From DASSKK01 sp035690495 (GTDB lineage: Bacteria > Actinomycetota > Actinomycetes > Propionibacteriales > Nocardioidaceae), in assembly GCA_035690495.1 (NCBI GenBank), contig DASSKK010000049.1:1-42588 (forward strand): a DNA stretch of 42,588 bases, written 5' to 3'. The position numbers and the translations under genes were made by a program. Below the pieces are notes generated by a model, which had not been told where the DNA came from, did not search any database, and saw only the letters and a program-made list of their open reading frames with translations. This document shows, in pieces, positions 21,507 through 29,903 of this stretch (its first letter is position 1; every line of letters begins with the position of its first letter).

Positions 21507-21901
21507 GACGACGCCAGGTTGCAGCCGAGCCGGCGGGCGGTGATGGCCGTGCCGAGGTCGATGTTCCCGACCGTGTAGACCTTGCCAACCAGGCCGGGAT
21601 CGGTCGACGCGGTGATCGTGACGGTGTCGTTCACCTGCACACCCGACACCGAGATCGGGACGGAGATCACCGAGTGCCACAGGTGCACCCGCACGTCCCC
21701 GGCCTCGACCGTGCGGTCCACGTTGGTCGGCCGGACCCGGCACTTGCCCTCGTAGACCGTGACCGTCGGGGTCGTGTAGGTGCCGGTGGCGTCATCGAAA
21801 ACCGGCGGGGTGTCCGGGTCCGGGCGGGTGATGGTGCAGGTGTCGGTCATCAGCCGCTCGGCGGCCGACTGGCCCCGCAGCGCCGCTGTCGTCGCGCTCA
21901 C
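21503..21901 (-). CDS. Head-tail connector / stopper-like protein (DUF6093-like)
   Basis: 132 residues: 'LMTDTCTITRPDPDTPPVFD', 'TVYEGKCRVRP', 'VHLWHSVISVPISVSGVQVN' and 'DTVTITASTDPGLVGKVYTV'. This beta-barrel pattern (mutation 'D.C.I.R', 'G.CR..P', then strands) fits head-closure/stopper proteins of the DUF6093 type known from actinophages. The GTG overlaps the adaptor stop as GTGA. Confidence 0.7.
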   Translation of the reverse strand: MSATTAALRGQSAAERLMTDTCTITRPDPDTPPVFDDATGTYTTPTVTVYEGKCRVRPTNVDRTVEAGDVRVHLWHSVISVPISVSGVQVNDTVTITASTDPGLVGKVYTVGNIDLGTAITARRLGCNLASS

Positions 21902-22266
21902 AGCGGGTCCGTCGCCACGCGCCACGACGGGGACAGCGGCACCGACCGGGAGACCGTCCCACCGACCGCGACGTGCAGCCGGCGTATCTCCTGCCCCGTC
22001 AAATACGCACCAGGCGTCGAAGAGTCCCGCCGCCAGGTGTAGTCGTCGATGCTCTCGGACACGAGCCCGTCCGGGTTGCGGTACGCCCGCGCCGTCGCTT
22101 CCAGCGCGACCGCACGAACTCCGGACGGGGGCGGGTCTGCCACCGCGCCGACCTCGCCGACGATCAGCCCCTCCACCAGCCCTGCGAGCAGGTCGGTGGT
22201 GTCGAGGTTCAGGTCGGCAAGCGCGACCTGCATGTACGCGGCGAGGTCGACGTCGGTGAACAGCAT
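21898..22266 (-). CDS. Head-tail adaptor (gp6/gp15-like)
   Basis: 122 residues, mainly helical: 'MLFTDVDLAAYMQVALADLN', 'VRAVALEATARAYRNPDG', then 'SESIDDYTWRRD'. This is the connector-adaptor pattern (helical bundle, 'A.RAY.NP.G...E..G.Y...R') that forms the ring under the portal. It follows the small capsid-region genes and precedes the stopper-like protein. Confidence 0.75.
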   Translation of the reverse strand: MLFTDVDLAAYMQVALADLNLDTTDLLAGLVEGLIVGEVGAVADPPPSGVRAVALEATARAYRNPDGLVSESIDDYTWRRDSSTPGAYLTGQEIRRLHVAVGGTVSRSVPLSPSWRVATDPL

Positions 22267-22270
22267 GAGA

Positions 22271-22480
22271 TCAGCGGCGACGGTTCTGCGTCAGCGCGGC
22301 CCGCGCCTTCGCCGCCGCCTTGTCGTCGGTCTCCGGGGTCGCCTGCCCGGCGTTCACCCCGGCGAGGGTGTACGCCTCGTTCGGTGTCGGGTCGGGCGTG
22401 CTGCCGTAGTAGCCCTTGTCCTCGGCCTCACTGACCGCGGCCTGGACCTCGGCCTGCCCGGCGTCCTTCTTGTCAGTCAT
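22271..22480 (-). CDS. 69-residue acidic/Ala-rich small capsid-region protein
   Basis: MTDKKDAGQAEVQAAVSEAE, then a Pro/Thr-rich central part and a basic end (RAALTQNRRR). It appears disordered and charged. An AAGGAG site lies 8 nt upstream of the ATG at 22480, which overlaps the previous stop as TGATG; a GTG one codon earlier is possible. Position after capsid suggests a decoration or head accessory role, unproven. Confidence 0.55.
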   Translation of the reverse strand: MTDKKDAGQAEVQAAVSEAEDKGYYGSTPDPTPNEAYTLAGVNAGQATPETDDKAAAKARAALTQNRRR

Positions 22481-22719
22481 CACGTCTCCTTGTTCACAGG
22501 TGGGAAGTCGTCGAGATACGGGGGCGGGAGGTCAACGACGTCCCGGTCCCAGACGAACGGCACACCGCCACGCTGAGCGGCGGCCCAGTTTGCCTTCTGG
22601 CGATCGGCAGGTGCCGTACTGGCGGGGGTCAACGCCGCGTAGTCGTCGGGAGCGTTGGCGATCTGCTCCTCGGCGCACGCGGGTTGCGGTCCCCGCCAGC
22701 GGTACCTGCGGAAGGTCAT
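22480..22719 (-). CDS. 79-residue hypothetical head-region protein
   Basis: 'MTFRRYRWRGPQPACAEEQI' then 'RQKANWAAAQRGGVPFVWDR' and a Pro/Asp-rich end. The ATG overlaps the capsid stop as TGATG. I do not recognise the family. It may be a minor head or head-tail joining protein by place. Confidence 0.55.
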   Translation of the reverse strand: MTFRRYRWRGPQPACAEEQIANAPDDYAALTPASTAPADRQKANWAAAQRGGVPFVWDRDVVDLPPPYLDDFPPVNKET

Positions 22720-23660
22720 CAGGCAGCAGGCGAGCGCAGGACCGAGAACGGGTAGCGGTTCGCTTCGGTGGCCTCTTGGTAGTTGATGGGATTCGAGACT
22801 TCCCATCCAGCACGGAAGACCAGGCGGAGAGCCACCATATCTTGCTGCGGCAAATTGTAGATCACCTGCGGTGGCGTCGAGTTGTCGGTGATGACGCCCT
22901 CAGTGATGAGCTTGTAGGTCATGTCCCGGCGGACACCGACGACCATGTTGCGGAACGCCCCGACCACGAGCTCGGCCGCCGACAGTCCCGTCGGCCACAG
23001 GCCGGGAAGCGCGAACACTGGGTCGCCGGGCAGGTCCTCGAAGGCATTGATCCGGTTGCCGTTGACGTCACGTGTGCCGCGGGCCTTCGCCTTCAGCGTG
23101 ACGTTGCCGACGGAGCCGGTCGGCATGTAGCCGTCGGCCTCCAGCGTGGCGAGCAGGTCGGAGATGTCGCCCTGGAGCCCACCGGCCGCCGCGTCGTTCG
23201 TGCCGCGCGCGACGACGTTGCCAGCCGCGACCGCAGCGGTCACGATGTCGTCCGGGAACGATGCCGGAGCAGACGCGCCGAAGAAGATCGCCGCGTCGAG
23301 CGCACGGGCGATGGCCTCCTCCATGAGCGGCCGGAGGTAGCCCCACACGTCGAACGCTGTGTCGTCGAGCACCGCCTCCGGGATCGGGATGATCGTCGCC
23401 AGTTCCTCGACGTTGAGGTACTTGTTGTCCCACGCCGCCTCGGACGTCTGCTTCAGTCCGGTGTCGCCATTCACCCAGTAGGCGGTCGGCAGCGCCGACA
23501 GAATGGGGAACCGGGTCTGGTTCGTCGCGACCGGGATACGTGTGCCGAGCTGCAACGCCGCCGAACCTGCGGTTTGCAGGTTCGTGAGCATCTCTTGGGA
23601 GACCTGCTCGGGGACGAGCGCCGCCGTGTCGGTGCGGCTGATGATGCTGTTGTACGCCAC
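22719..23660 (-). CDS. Major capsid protein (HK97 fold)
   Basis: 313 residues. The N-terminal 'MAYNSIISRTDTAALVPEQV' leads to 'TRIPVATNQTRFPILSALPT' and 'AYWVNGDTGLKQTSEAAWDN' (N-arm and E-loop region). 'ELATIIPIPEAVLDDTAFDV' precedes the spine helix 'PLMEEAIARALDAAIFFG'. The end shows 'YNLPQQDMVALRLVFRAGWE'. This is the usual HK97-type capsid layout. The start is GTG with a strong GAGGAGG site. It follows the scaffold gene and precedes the connectors, as expected. Confidence 0.9.
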   Translation of the reverse strand: MAYNSIISRTDTAALVPEQVSQEMLTNLQTAGSAALQLGTRIPVATNQTRFPILSALPTAYWVNGDTGLKQTSEAAWDNKYLNVEELATIIPIPEAVLDDTAFDVWGYLRPLMEEAIARALDAAIFFGASAPASFPDDIVTAAVAAGNVVARGTNDAAAGGLQGDISDLLATLEADGYMPTGSVGNVTLKAKARGTRDVNGNRINAFEDLPGDPVFALPGLWPTGLSAAELVVGAFRNMVVGVRRDMTYKLITEGVITDNSTPPQVIYNLPQQDMVALRLVFRAGWEVSNPINYQEATEANRYPFSVLRSPAA

Positions 23661-23727
23661 GATGGACCTCCTCGGTCATCACTTTCAGTGGGATGCAGCG
23701 GGGCCAGCCGTGGCGTGACTGGTGCTG

Positions 23728-24258
23728 CTAGGCGCGGCCGGCGGCTCGCCGGATCGCCTGGTTCATGTCGCCGCCCTGGACGACGGTGTGACTGCCACCG
23801 TCGAAGGACGGCACGCCGTTGGGCTTCTGGACGTGCGCGAGAAGCCGGTCAGCGGCCTGCTCCATCGCTGACTGGTCTGCGCCGGTCAGGAAGTCCACGA
23901 GGTCGGCAGGGACGCCCTTGCTCGCGGCAACCTGATAGCGCAGGAGCGACGTCTGGTGCTCGGCTGCCGTCCGCTCGGCCTTCTCGGCCCGCTCGATCGC
24001 CTTCTGCGCTTCGCTCTTCTGCGCTTCGGCGAGCTTGTCGAACTCCGACGCCTTCTGCTTCAGGTCGTCGTAGTCGGAGAACTTTGCCCGCTCACGGGCC
24101 AGACGCTCGCCGACAATCCTGTCGAAGTCAGCCTGCGACGCGGGCGCCTCGTACTTCTGCTGCCCCTGCTGCGCCTCTTGGCCTTGCTGCTGGCCTGCCG
24201 ACTGCTGTTGACCCTGCTGGCCCTCGGCTGGCTGCTGGCCCTGACCCTCTTCGGGCAT
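23728..24258 (-). CDS. Capsid scaffolding protein
   Basis: 176 residues: a Gln/Gly-rich disordered N-terminus (MPEEGQGQQPAEGQQGQQQ), a long coiled coil ('LARERAKFSDYDDLKQKASE' to 'AIERAEKAERTAAEHQ'), then a helical C-terminal part ('VPADLVDFLTGADQSAMEQA'). This composition and the place just before the capsid gene are typical of actinophage scaffold proteins. The ATG at 24258 has a GGAG site. The longer open frame to 24387 has non-coding composition. Confidence 0.85.
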   Translation of the reverse strand: MPEEGQGQQPAEGQQGQQQSAGQQQGQEAQQGQQKYEAPASQADFDRIVGERLARERAKFSDYDDLKQKASEFDKLAEAQKSEAQKAIERAEKAERTAAEHQTSLLRYQVAASKGVPADLVDFLTGADQSAMEQAADRLLAHVQKPNGVPSFDGGSHTVVQGGDMNQAIRRAAGRA

Positions 24259-24334
24259 GGTGGTGCTCCGTTCCCGTCGGTGATGCCCGGCCTTTGAGCG
24301 CTGGCCGTGAGCGCGCCCCGCCTGCGCGGGTGGT

Positions 24335-25312
24335 CTAGTGGATGTAGCCGAACCGCTTGAGCAGGCGGATCGCCTCGTCCCGGTCACCGTTCGCGATCTC
24401 GTAGATCGACTCCGGCATCAGCCGTGGCGTGGAGACGACCCGCCGGTACCGCTCACCCAGCAGCTTCGCGACCTGTGCGCCCGCTGCCTCCAACCGCTTG
24501 CCGGCCAGACCACGGCGCGTCGTGCCTTCGGTGGTGATGCGCAGATCGTGGCCGAACACCTGCGCCTTGCGCATCCCGCGCCGGGCATTCACCACCTGCG
24601 AGATGTCCGCACCGTCGCGGATGGCCTGCGCCCCGGCCTTCGTGAATGCCCTGTCCTGCTGCTGCGGGCTCATCCGTGCGAACAGTTGTTCCGGGGTGTT
24701 CTCCGGCCGCTGGGAGTGCCACTGCTCGGCGGTGACAGGGACCATCGTGCAGTCGCATTTCGGGTGCCGCTCGAACCCGTGCGACCACCGGTACAGCCGG
24801 CCAGCGAGGACGATGCACCGGTCGCAGGCCGGCAGGTTCACCACCCGCTCGTAACCGGCGATCGCCGGGCGAATCGCGTCCGCCACCCCGTCGGCCACCC
24901 TGCCGGCGTCCTGCACCGCGGTGACCGCCATCAGCTGCAACTTCTTGCGGGCCGACGCGAGCGCTTCCGCCGAGTCCGCCCCGCGGCCGATCGCCTCCCG
25001 GGCCTCGATCCGCGGCAGGTCGAGCAGCGACAGCAACGACGTGCCGTCCCCGTTCACCGCCGCGAACGCCGCCGGGACAAGAGCGGCAACCGCAGGCGCC
25101 TGCATGCCCTGCTCCTGCGCGGCCGCGGCGACGTACGGGTCGGCGCCCCGCGCGGCCCGCAGTTGCAGACCGGCCACGACTCGAGCCAGCCGGAGCGGGT
25201 CCCACGAGTCGAGCACCGGGAACGGGGTCCGCTCCCACAACACCAGGGCCTGACGCGCTGCGGCGGCGGCGAGCAGCGCTCGCTCGGTCTGCCGCTCAGC
25301 TACCGCCGCCAC
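24335..25312 (-). CDS. MuF-like minor capsid / head morphogenesis protein
   Basis: 325 residues, largely helical. The centre has a metal-binding cluster, 'PACDRCIVLAG' (C163, C166) and 'HPKCDC' (H183, C186, C188), the pattern of phage MuF-type proteins. It lies between portal and scaffold, where actinophages place MuF or a capsid maturation protease. I see no protease signature, so I favour MuF. The GTG at 25312 has GGGAG upstream and overlaps the portal stop by 17 nt. Confidence 0.75.
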   Translation of the reverse strand: MAAVAERQTERALLAAAAARQALVLWERTPFPVLDSWDPLRLARVVAGLQLRAARGADPYVAAAAQEQGMQAPAVAALVPAAFAAVNGDGTSLLSLLDLPRIEAREAIGRGADSAEALASARKKLQLMAVTAVQDAGRVADGVADAIRPAIAGYERVVNLPACDRCIVLAGRLYRWSHGFERHPKCDCTMVPVTAEQWHSQRPENTPEQLFARMSPQQQDRAFTKAGAQAIRDGADISQVVNARRGMRKAQVFGHDLRITTEGTTRRGLAGKRLEAAGAQVAKLLGERYRRVVSTPRLMPESIYEIANGDRDEAIRLLKRFGYIH

Positions 25313-26702
25313 CGGTCTCCCGGCCGGGCAGACCGCGGAGCAGCTCGGCGGTCAGCGGATCGCCCGCGGCCTTCTCATCCTCGGCCTCCATCCGGGCGAT
25401 CTGCGCCGGCGTGTAGCCCAGGTCCTCCCGCACCTGGCGCAAGGTGGTGATCCCGGCGCCATACTTCTTCACCGCTGCGTCGGCCTTCTCGGCCTCGGTG
25501 CGGAACTGGGGGTCCACCCAGTCCGTCTCAATCTGTACGTCACTCGGCAACGCGTTGCCTGCCGCGACACGAACAAGACGCATCCCCTCCTCGAACGACC
25601 GCTCCGGCAGCATCCGCCGATCCGTCACCTTCGCCACCAGGCCCGACTCTGCGGCCTCCATCGCGTTGCCCGGGATGTTCACCATCCGGCCGAGCAGGTA
25701 CTGCGGCGGGGTGCGGGTACGAGCGGCGATGTCGTTGACGTCCTCGGACTTCGCCGCCGAGAACGGGTCGAGCGGTGCGGCGTCCCACTGACCGAACTTC
25801 GTTTCTGCGACATCAGACGTGACCATCCGGTCCCGGCCCACGTCGATCGGCGTGTTCTTGTTCCCCGACTCATCCTCGGTCGGGTAGCCGATGGCCCACT
25901 TCTGCGGGAACGCCCCGAAGTCTTGGCTCATCATCCGGTCGGCGAGCGTCTTGTTGATCCGGTCCTGAATCGGGATCACGTCGTCGATCTCCGACACGCC
26001 GCACCGGTCGATGTTCGGCATCTCTATCAGCGGCACCACGCCCAGCGGGTTCGGAGCCGGCCACGACTCCCTGGCGACCTCGCGCGGCTGCCAGAACGTC
26101 GACGACGACGGCGCGCCACCCTTGCCGCGGGCGTGGAACTTGTAGACCCAATCCGGCAGATACAGCGTCGCGTTGAGCATCGCCGTCCAGTCATCCACCC
26201 ACAACTTCAACCCAGCCGCCCGCACGCGCCGGTTCGTGCCCGGCACATAATCGACAGCGGATTCCCGGGCGTCCTCGATCCACATGAGCGGCGTCGCCGG
26301 GTCGACCGGGTTCGGGCCGACGAGCAGGAAGGATCGGCCCCTCTTCGTCGAGTCACGGATGCCCTGCACGTGCTCGACGTCGAAGTCGTTGGCCTGCCAG
26401 ATCCGCCACAGCTCGCGGTCCGGTGCCGGATCGTCGCCGAGCCGGAAGCCCTGCACCCGCTGGCGTTCCACTGTCGCGTCCACGACGAGACCCATGTAGT
26501 TCGAGCGGGTCATCCGCAGCAGCCGGCGGAACTCGGTCTGCGCCTGCGGCGCGAGCCACGGCGCGGGATGCCGGCCGGCGTAGTAGTTGTCGTACATCTC
26601 GATGTCGGTCAGTCGGTTCAGGATGATCTGGTGCAGCCGGCGCACCCACCACAGCGGCGAGCCCACCGGCTCCCCGAGAGCGCGGATCGGCTGAACGGTC
26701 AC
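25296..26702 (-). CDS. Portal protein (SPP1 gp6-like)
   Basis: 468 residues. 'MYDNYYAGRHPAPWLAPQAQ' near the N-terminus, 'RMTRSNYMGLVVDATVERQR', 'NPLGVVPLIEMPN', then 'RINKTLADRMMSQDFGAFPQ' and 'NIPGNAMEAAESGLVAKVTD' are characteristic of SPP1-type portals. It forms the dodecameric DNA gate at one capsid vertex and docks terminase. The GTG has AAGGAG upstream. It lies 12 nt after the terminase stop. Confidence 0.9.
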   Translation of the reverse strand: MTVQPIRALGEPVGSPLWWVRRLHQIILNRLTDIEMYDNYYAGRHPAPWLAPQAQTEFRRLLRMTRSNYMGLVVDATVERQRVQGFRLGDDPAPDRELWRIWQANDFDVEHVQGIRDSTKRGRSFLLVGPNPVDPATPLMWIEDARESAVDYVPGTNRRVRAAGLKLWVDDWTAMLNATLYLPDWVYKFHARGKGGAPSSSTFWQPREVARESWPAPNPLGVVPLIEMPNIDRCGVSEIDDVIPIQDRINKTLADRMMSQDFGAFPQKWAIGYPTEDESGNKNTPIDVGRDRMVTSDVAETKFGQWDAAPLDPFSAAKSEDVNDIAARTRTPPQYLLGRMVNIPGNAMEAAESGLVAKVTDRRMLPERSFEEGMRLVRVAAGNALPSDVQIETDWVDPQFRTEAEKADAAVKKYGAGITTLRQVREDLGYTPAQIARMEAEDEKAAGDPLTAELLRGLPGRETGGGGS

Positions 26703-26714
26703 GACGCTCCTTCG

Positions 26715-28319
26715 CTAGTAGGCACGAACACGGCCGGTGACGCGGGTGAGGGTGCCGTGACGCTGACCCCAGCCGGCTTCGATCGCGTCCGCCCGCGCCT
26801 CGTAGGCAAGAGCCGCACCGACCACGGAGTCAATCTTCCGGTTCGACTGGTCGTGCTCCTTGCGGACGAGCCGGTGCCCGCCCTTGCGACGGACGTAGGC
26901 GTTGCCGAAGTGCTCGATCAGCGTCGCGTCGCCCGAGTGCCACACCTGCTCGGTCATCAGGTCCGTCCGCAGCCGGTCCAACGCGGCGGCCATCTGCACA
27001 TCGCGGCGGGTCTCCCACGAGATCACTCGCTCCCCGAACTCGCCGGCCAGCGTGTCGATGTCCGAACGCCACTCGTGCGGGTCGGCGTACAGCCGGGACA
27101 CGTCGTAACGGGCGAACGCCTCCCGCACCGCCGCGAGCACATCCGAGCGGGGCACCTCCCACCAGTTGCCCTCCGGCCCAGACGGCTTCGCCCATATCCC
27201 CACCGGGAACAGGAACCCGTCGGACATCCTCGAACCGATCAGCACCGTCGCGTCGTCACGCAGCGACCCGTCGAAGCCAAGCGCGATCGCCGTGCCCGGC
27301 TCGACCACCTCGGCGCGGGCCTGCCGCTCCACCACGTCCAGCGGTATCCACGCGTCCTTCGTTGAGATCGCCCGGTTCAGGAAGTAGCGGGCTGCGGTCG
27401 CGTCGTCCTCACACTCGGTAGGGTCGCGCATCGTCCGGTACAGCCGATCGAGGTCCATCCACTCGGCCGCCGCGCCGTACACATCCCGCAGCTGCGCCTT
27501 CGTGTGCGCCTCGTCGTCCAGGTCGATCCGGCCCTTCGCCTCCCGATGGTCGACCAGCCAGCGGTCGGCGTTCGGAAGCTCACCCTTGCGCCACGACGTC
27601 AGGATCGTCTCGGCCACCGACTGTTCACCCGGTCGGTATGCGGTCGTCGCCAGCAGCATCCACGGCTCAGCCAGCGCCCGCTTGCCCGTGTTTCTCGCGA
27701 CCGTCGCGTACATCGACCGCAGCTCCGGCAGGACGTACAGGTGCGGCTCGTCCGGGACGACGAACGTCTCTTTGCCGCCGTCCTTCGACGCCGCGCCCGA
27801 CGTGCACGCCCGCAGCTCCCCGCCGTTCGGCAGGTAGATCGCCGTCGCCGACTGGTACTGCCGGATGCCCGACACCCCACCGAAGATGTCCGGGTGCGCG
27901 TCCTTGCCCCACTCGCCCGCGACGAACGCCGCGTTGGCGAAGACCTGACCCGCCTGGCCTTCCTCAGTCGCTAAGCACTTGATCAACGGCGAGCGCACCG
28001 GCCGGCCGACCGGCTGCCCGGCCGCATCCCAGCCGCCGAACCGCACCGGCCCCAGCGCCTCAGCGACCGCGATCAGACCCGCGATCTCCGACTTGGCGCG
28101 TCCCTTCGGCCGCGACAGCAACGCCCGGTCGATCAGCCGCCGGCCCGTCGTCGGATCGATCCGGTAGCAGCCGACGATGAACGCCAACATCTCCGTGTCG
28201 AACTCGACGGGCTCCCCCTGAAGATCACCGGGACCGTGGCAGCAGTACGCCTCGATCCAGTCCGCCACGAGGAAACCGAGCGAGCAGACGTCGCCCTCAC
28301 CCTCAGGAACCCACGGCAT
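26715..28319 (-). CDS. terL: Terminase large subunit
   Basis: 534 residues. The ATPase domain has a Walker A-like loop, 'SRPKGRAKSE' (69-78; the usual final GK(S/T) is replaced by AKS), and Walker B 'VVPDE' (187-191). The nuclease domain shows acidic residues at D350 ('ALGFDGS'), D413 ('YADPHEW') and D490/D497 ('HDQSNRKID'). It drives ATP-dependent packaging and cuts concatemers. The ATG follows the TerS stop directly. The deviant Walker A is seen in other actinophage terminases. Confidence 0.9.
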   Translation of the reverse strand: MPWVPEGEGDVCSLGFLVADWIEAYCCHGPGDLQGEPVEFDTEMLAFIVGCYRIDPTTGRRLIDRALLSRPKGRAKSEIAGLIAVAEALGPVRFGGWDAAGQPVGRPVRSPLIKCLATEEGQAGQVFANAAFVAGEWGKDAHPDIFGGVSGIRQYQSATAIYLPNGGELRACTSGAASKDGGKETFVVPDEPHLYVLPELRSMYATVARNTGKRALAEPWMLLATTAYRPGEQSVAETILTSWRKGELPNADRWLVDHREAKGRIDLDDEAHTKAQLRDVYGAAAEWMDLDRLYRTMRDPTECEDDATAARYFLNRAISTKDAWIPLDVVERQARAEVVEPGTAIALGFDGSLRDDATVLIGSRMSDGFLFPVGIWAKPSGPEGNWWEVPRSDVLAAVREAFARYDVSRLYADPHEWRSDIDTLAGEFGERVISWETRRDVQMAAALDRLRTDLMTEQVWHSGDATLIEHFGNAYVRRKGGHRLVRKEHDQSNRKIDSVVGAALAYEARADAIEAGWGQRHGTLTRVTGRVRAY

Positions 28320-28718
28320 TCAGACCGCCCGCAGACGATCCTTCGCCGACGCCTTCCCGCCCGGCGTACTCGGCTTCTGCGCCCCGCGCGGCCCCCGGTA
28401 CTGCGGACGCTTCCCCGTCGCCTCATCCGGCAGCCGCAACGCCGCCAGAAGCTGCTTCATCAGGTTCGCCGTCGCGTTCGCCTGAGACAACGCCGCGTCG
28501 ATCCTGATCTCGTGCTCGCCATCCGCTGAATCGACCAGTCGCGCCCACGAGCCGACGTCGCCACGAAGTAGTGCGTCCAGTTTGTCCAGTCGGTCCTTCG
28601 CCCGGCACGCCTCCTCGAGCTGCACCTGCTGGGCGTCGTCGAGGTCATTCGCCTCAGTGATGCCACGCCACAGCCGCTTACCGCCCGCAGCGAGACCGGC
28701 CGGCGCGCGCAACGACAT
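28320..28718 (-). CDS. terS: Terminase small subunit
   Basis: 132 residues: 'GLAAGGKRLWRGITEANDLD' then a helical region ('QLEEACRAKDRLDKLDALLR', 'ALSQANATANLMKQLLAALR'), and a basic Pro/Gly-rich C-terminus. This is the typical organisation of small terminase subunits (N-terminal DNA-binding helices, central oligomerisation, C-terminal TerL interaction). The ATG at 28718 has AGGAGG upstream. It lies between an HNH gene and TerL. Confidence 0.8.
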   Translation of the reverse strand: MSLRAPAGLAAGGKRLWRGITEANDLDDAQQVQLEEACRAKDRLDKLDALLRGDVGSWARLVDSADGEHEIRIDAALSQANATANLMKQLLAALRLPDEATGKRPQYRGPRGAQKPSTPGGKASAKDRLRAV

Positions 28719-28807
28719 CGCTCGGCCCTCCTAGTTGATCAAGAACTCAGGGGTCTGGACTGCGAGGCTCCTCCCCCGCGGTCCCCGCGGCGCCTTGGGC
28801 AGAGGGG
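28719..28807. other. Non-coding region, candidate cos site
   Basis: The 89-nt gap between an HNH gene and TerS is where cos lies in many HK97-like phages. It contains CCGCGG-tcc-CCGCGG (28776-28790), two palindromic hexamers 3 bp apart, in an unusually G/C-rich stretch. The TerS ribosome site is at its end. That it is a cos site is inference. Confidence 0.25.
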
Positions 28808-29236
28808 TCACCCCCCACCCCGTCGGGCGGTCGCCCGGTTGCAGCGGACGTGCTCCGGGCCGCCGTAACCGCTGCGATCGTCGAGGTGGCCGAGGTCCCA
28901 CGGTCCGTCAGGTGGGATCGGCTCGCCGCAGCGCCAGCACGCGACGGTTCCTGTGGCGACCAGCGGTGCCCAGCGTGCGCGCTCGGCCGCGTGTTGGACA
29001 CCGTACCCGCGCTGCTGTCTCGTACCTCGCGCCCGCTCGTGCTCGCGGCGATGGCGCTCGCATCGGCCACCGTCGGTCAGTGCGGGGCATCCAACGGTGG
29101 GACAGACGCGCTTCGCTCGTGGCATCAGGTCCGCAGCCGGGCACTGGGAGCAGACCTCGGCGACGAAAGCGCGGCGGGCGCAGTCGATGGCGAGGGTGTC
29201 GGTGACGTGATGGCCTCGACAGGTGGGGCAGGTCAC
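28808..29236 (-). CDS. HNH endonuclease beside terminase
   Basis: 142 residues. The N-terminal cysteines ('CPTCRG', 'CSQCP') suggest a zinc ribbon. 'CPTVGCPALTDGGRCERHR' and 'RGYGVQHAAERARWAPLVA' follow, then 'ACWRCGEPI' and 'WDLGHLDDRSGYGGPEHVRC', the HNH core with His and the C-x2-C pair. HNH proteins next to terminase assist DNA packaging or cos cleavage in HK97-like phages. The GTG overlaps the upstream stop as GTGA. Confidence 0.8.
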   Translation of the reverse strand: MTCPTCRGHHVTDTLAIDCARRAFVAEVCSQCPAADLMPRAKRVCPTVGCPALTDGGRCERHRREHERARGTRQQRGYGVQHAAERARWAPLVATGTVACWRCGEPIPPDGPWDLGHLDDRSGYGGPEHVRCNRATARRGGG

Positions 29237-29406
29237 TCGGTGCCCCCTCTGGCAGCCGCGATGGCGCAGGCTATGGGGATCGCGCTCGTCGTCGCCAGGA
29301 TGCCCGTCTCGGTGTTGTCGTCGGCCGTCGTGGCGAGCCAGAGGATCGCGCCGACGATGGCGAGGAAGAACGCCGTGAACAGCGCCCGTTCGCAGTTGTC
29401 GCTCAC
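29233..29406 (-). CDS. 57-residue two-span membrane protein
   Basis: 'VSDNCERALFTAFFLAIVGA' leads into ILWLATTADD (first span about 9-26), then a second hydrophobic part 'GILATTSAIPIACAIAAA' (about 34-51). The GTG overlaps the upstream stop as GTGA and its stop overlaps the HNH start. Small and unrecognised. Confidence 0.55.
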   Translation of the reverse strand: MSDNCERALFTAFFLAIVGAILWLATTADDNTETGILATTSAIPIACAIAAARGGTE

Positions 29407-29561
29407 TCGGTGCGCTCCCGGCCGTCGAGGCTGTGATGGGTGACGATCCAGCCGATGCTGCCGTCGTCGCGCTTGACTGGTTCGTAGTCCGGGCCGCACG
29501 GGCAGCACTCGTCCAGGTGCTCGGTCAGGTCACCGACGGGTTCGACGTGCAGCGTGTTCAC
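29403..29561 (-). CDS. 52-residue Cys-containing small actinophage protein
   Basis: 'VNTLHVEPVGDLTEHLDECC' then PCGPDYEPVKRDDG and 'GWIVTHHSLDGRERTE'. The C-C-x-C cluster plus the ending 'GWIV.HHSLDGRE' is a recurrent small-protein pattern in actinophages as I recall it. Function is unknown and metal binding is likely. The GTG at 29561 has GAGGTG about 10 nt upstream. Confidence 0.6.
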   Translation of the reverse strand: MNTLHVEPVGDLTEHLDECCPCGPDYEPVKRDDGSIGWIVTHHSLDGRERTE

Positions 29562-29575
29562 CTGCGATCACCTCG

Positions 29576-29674
29576 TCAGCGTTTGCGCGCCTTGATCGCT
29601 TCCGACAGCAGGCGGCGGATCATCTCCGATTGTGTCTCGCACATCCTCGGCATATCCGGTAGTGTCTTGCACAT
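29576..29674 (-). CDS. Possible 32-residue RHH-like peptide
   Basis: The frame beginning ATGTGCAAG ends with 'SEMIRRLLSEAIKARKR', which resembles one helix of a ribbon-helix-helix protein, and its last 17 codons have good third-position GC. Its ATG overlaps the ATG of the rightward gene on the other strand. The first part is the direct repeat itself (MCKTLP/MCETQS). It may be a remnant or simply the promoter region. Confidence 0.25.
   Translation of the reverse strand: MCKTLPDMPRMCETQSEMIRRLLSEAIKARKR
29631..29674. promoter_or_regulatory. Direct repeats, likely operators of the RHH module
   Basis: TGTGTCTCGCACAT (29631-29644) and AGTGTCTTGCACAT (29661-29674) match at 12 of 14 positions and start exactly 30 bp apart, on the same face of the helix. 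The second copy runs up to the ATG at 29673. Possible promoter elements lie among them (TTGTGT at 29630 with TATCCG 17 nt later, or a leaderless -10 TAGTGT at 29660). Confidence 0.45.
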
Positions 29675-29903
29675 GACATCGACCGAGGCCCGCTCCGAAC
29701 TCCGCACCGCCGTGGCAACCCGCACCGCGCTCGTGACCGCCGCGCAGGAGGCCACACCCCGTGCGCGCAGGGCCGCCTGGGATGCCGTCGACGCCGCGGA
29801 CTTCGCGGTCGGCCTCGCCACCCGCCGGTTGGAGCAGGCCGTCCGTGCCGAGATGCCCGGGGCCAGCGAGGCGCAGGTCATGGCCGCTGCGCTGTCCGCC
29901 TGA
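29673..29903 (+). CDS. 76-residue helical protein upstream of RHH gene
   Basis: Nearly all-helical and Ala/Arg-rich: 'MTSTEARSELRTAVATRTAL', 'ARRAAWDAVDAADFAVGLAT' and 'RRLEQAVRAEMPGASEAQVM'. It is rightward, against the surrounding transcription, and forms a pair with the RHH gene (TGATG overlap). There is no ribosome site, so the mRNA may be leaderless. It may be a partner of the RHH protein, as in small toxin-antitoxin-like or regulatory pairs, but I recognise no toxin fold. Confidence 0.6.
   Translation: MTSTEARSELRTAVATRTALVTAAQEATPRARRAAWDAVDAADFAVGLATRRLEQAVRAEMPGASEAQVMAAALSA

Noticed and set aside
22416..24338. 640-residue rightward frame opposite capsid and scaffold
   Set aside because: Arg-rich antisense shadow; capsid and scaffold on the other strand are well supported.
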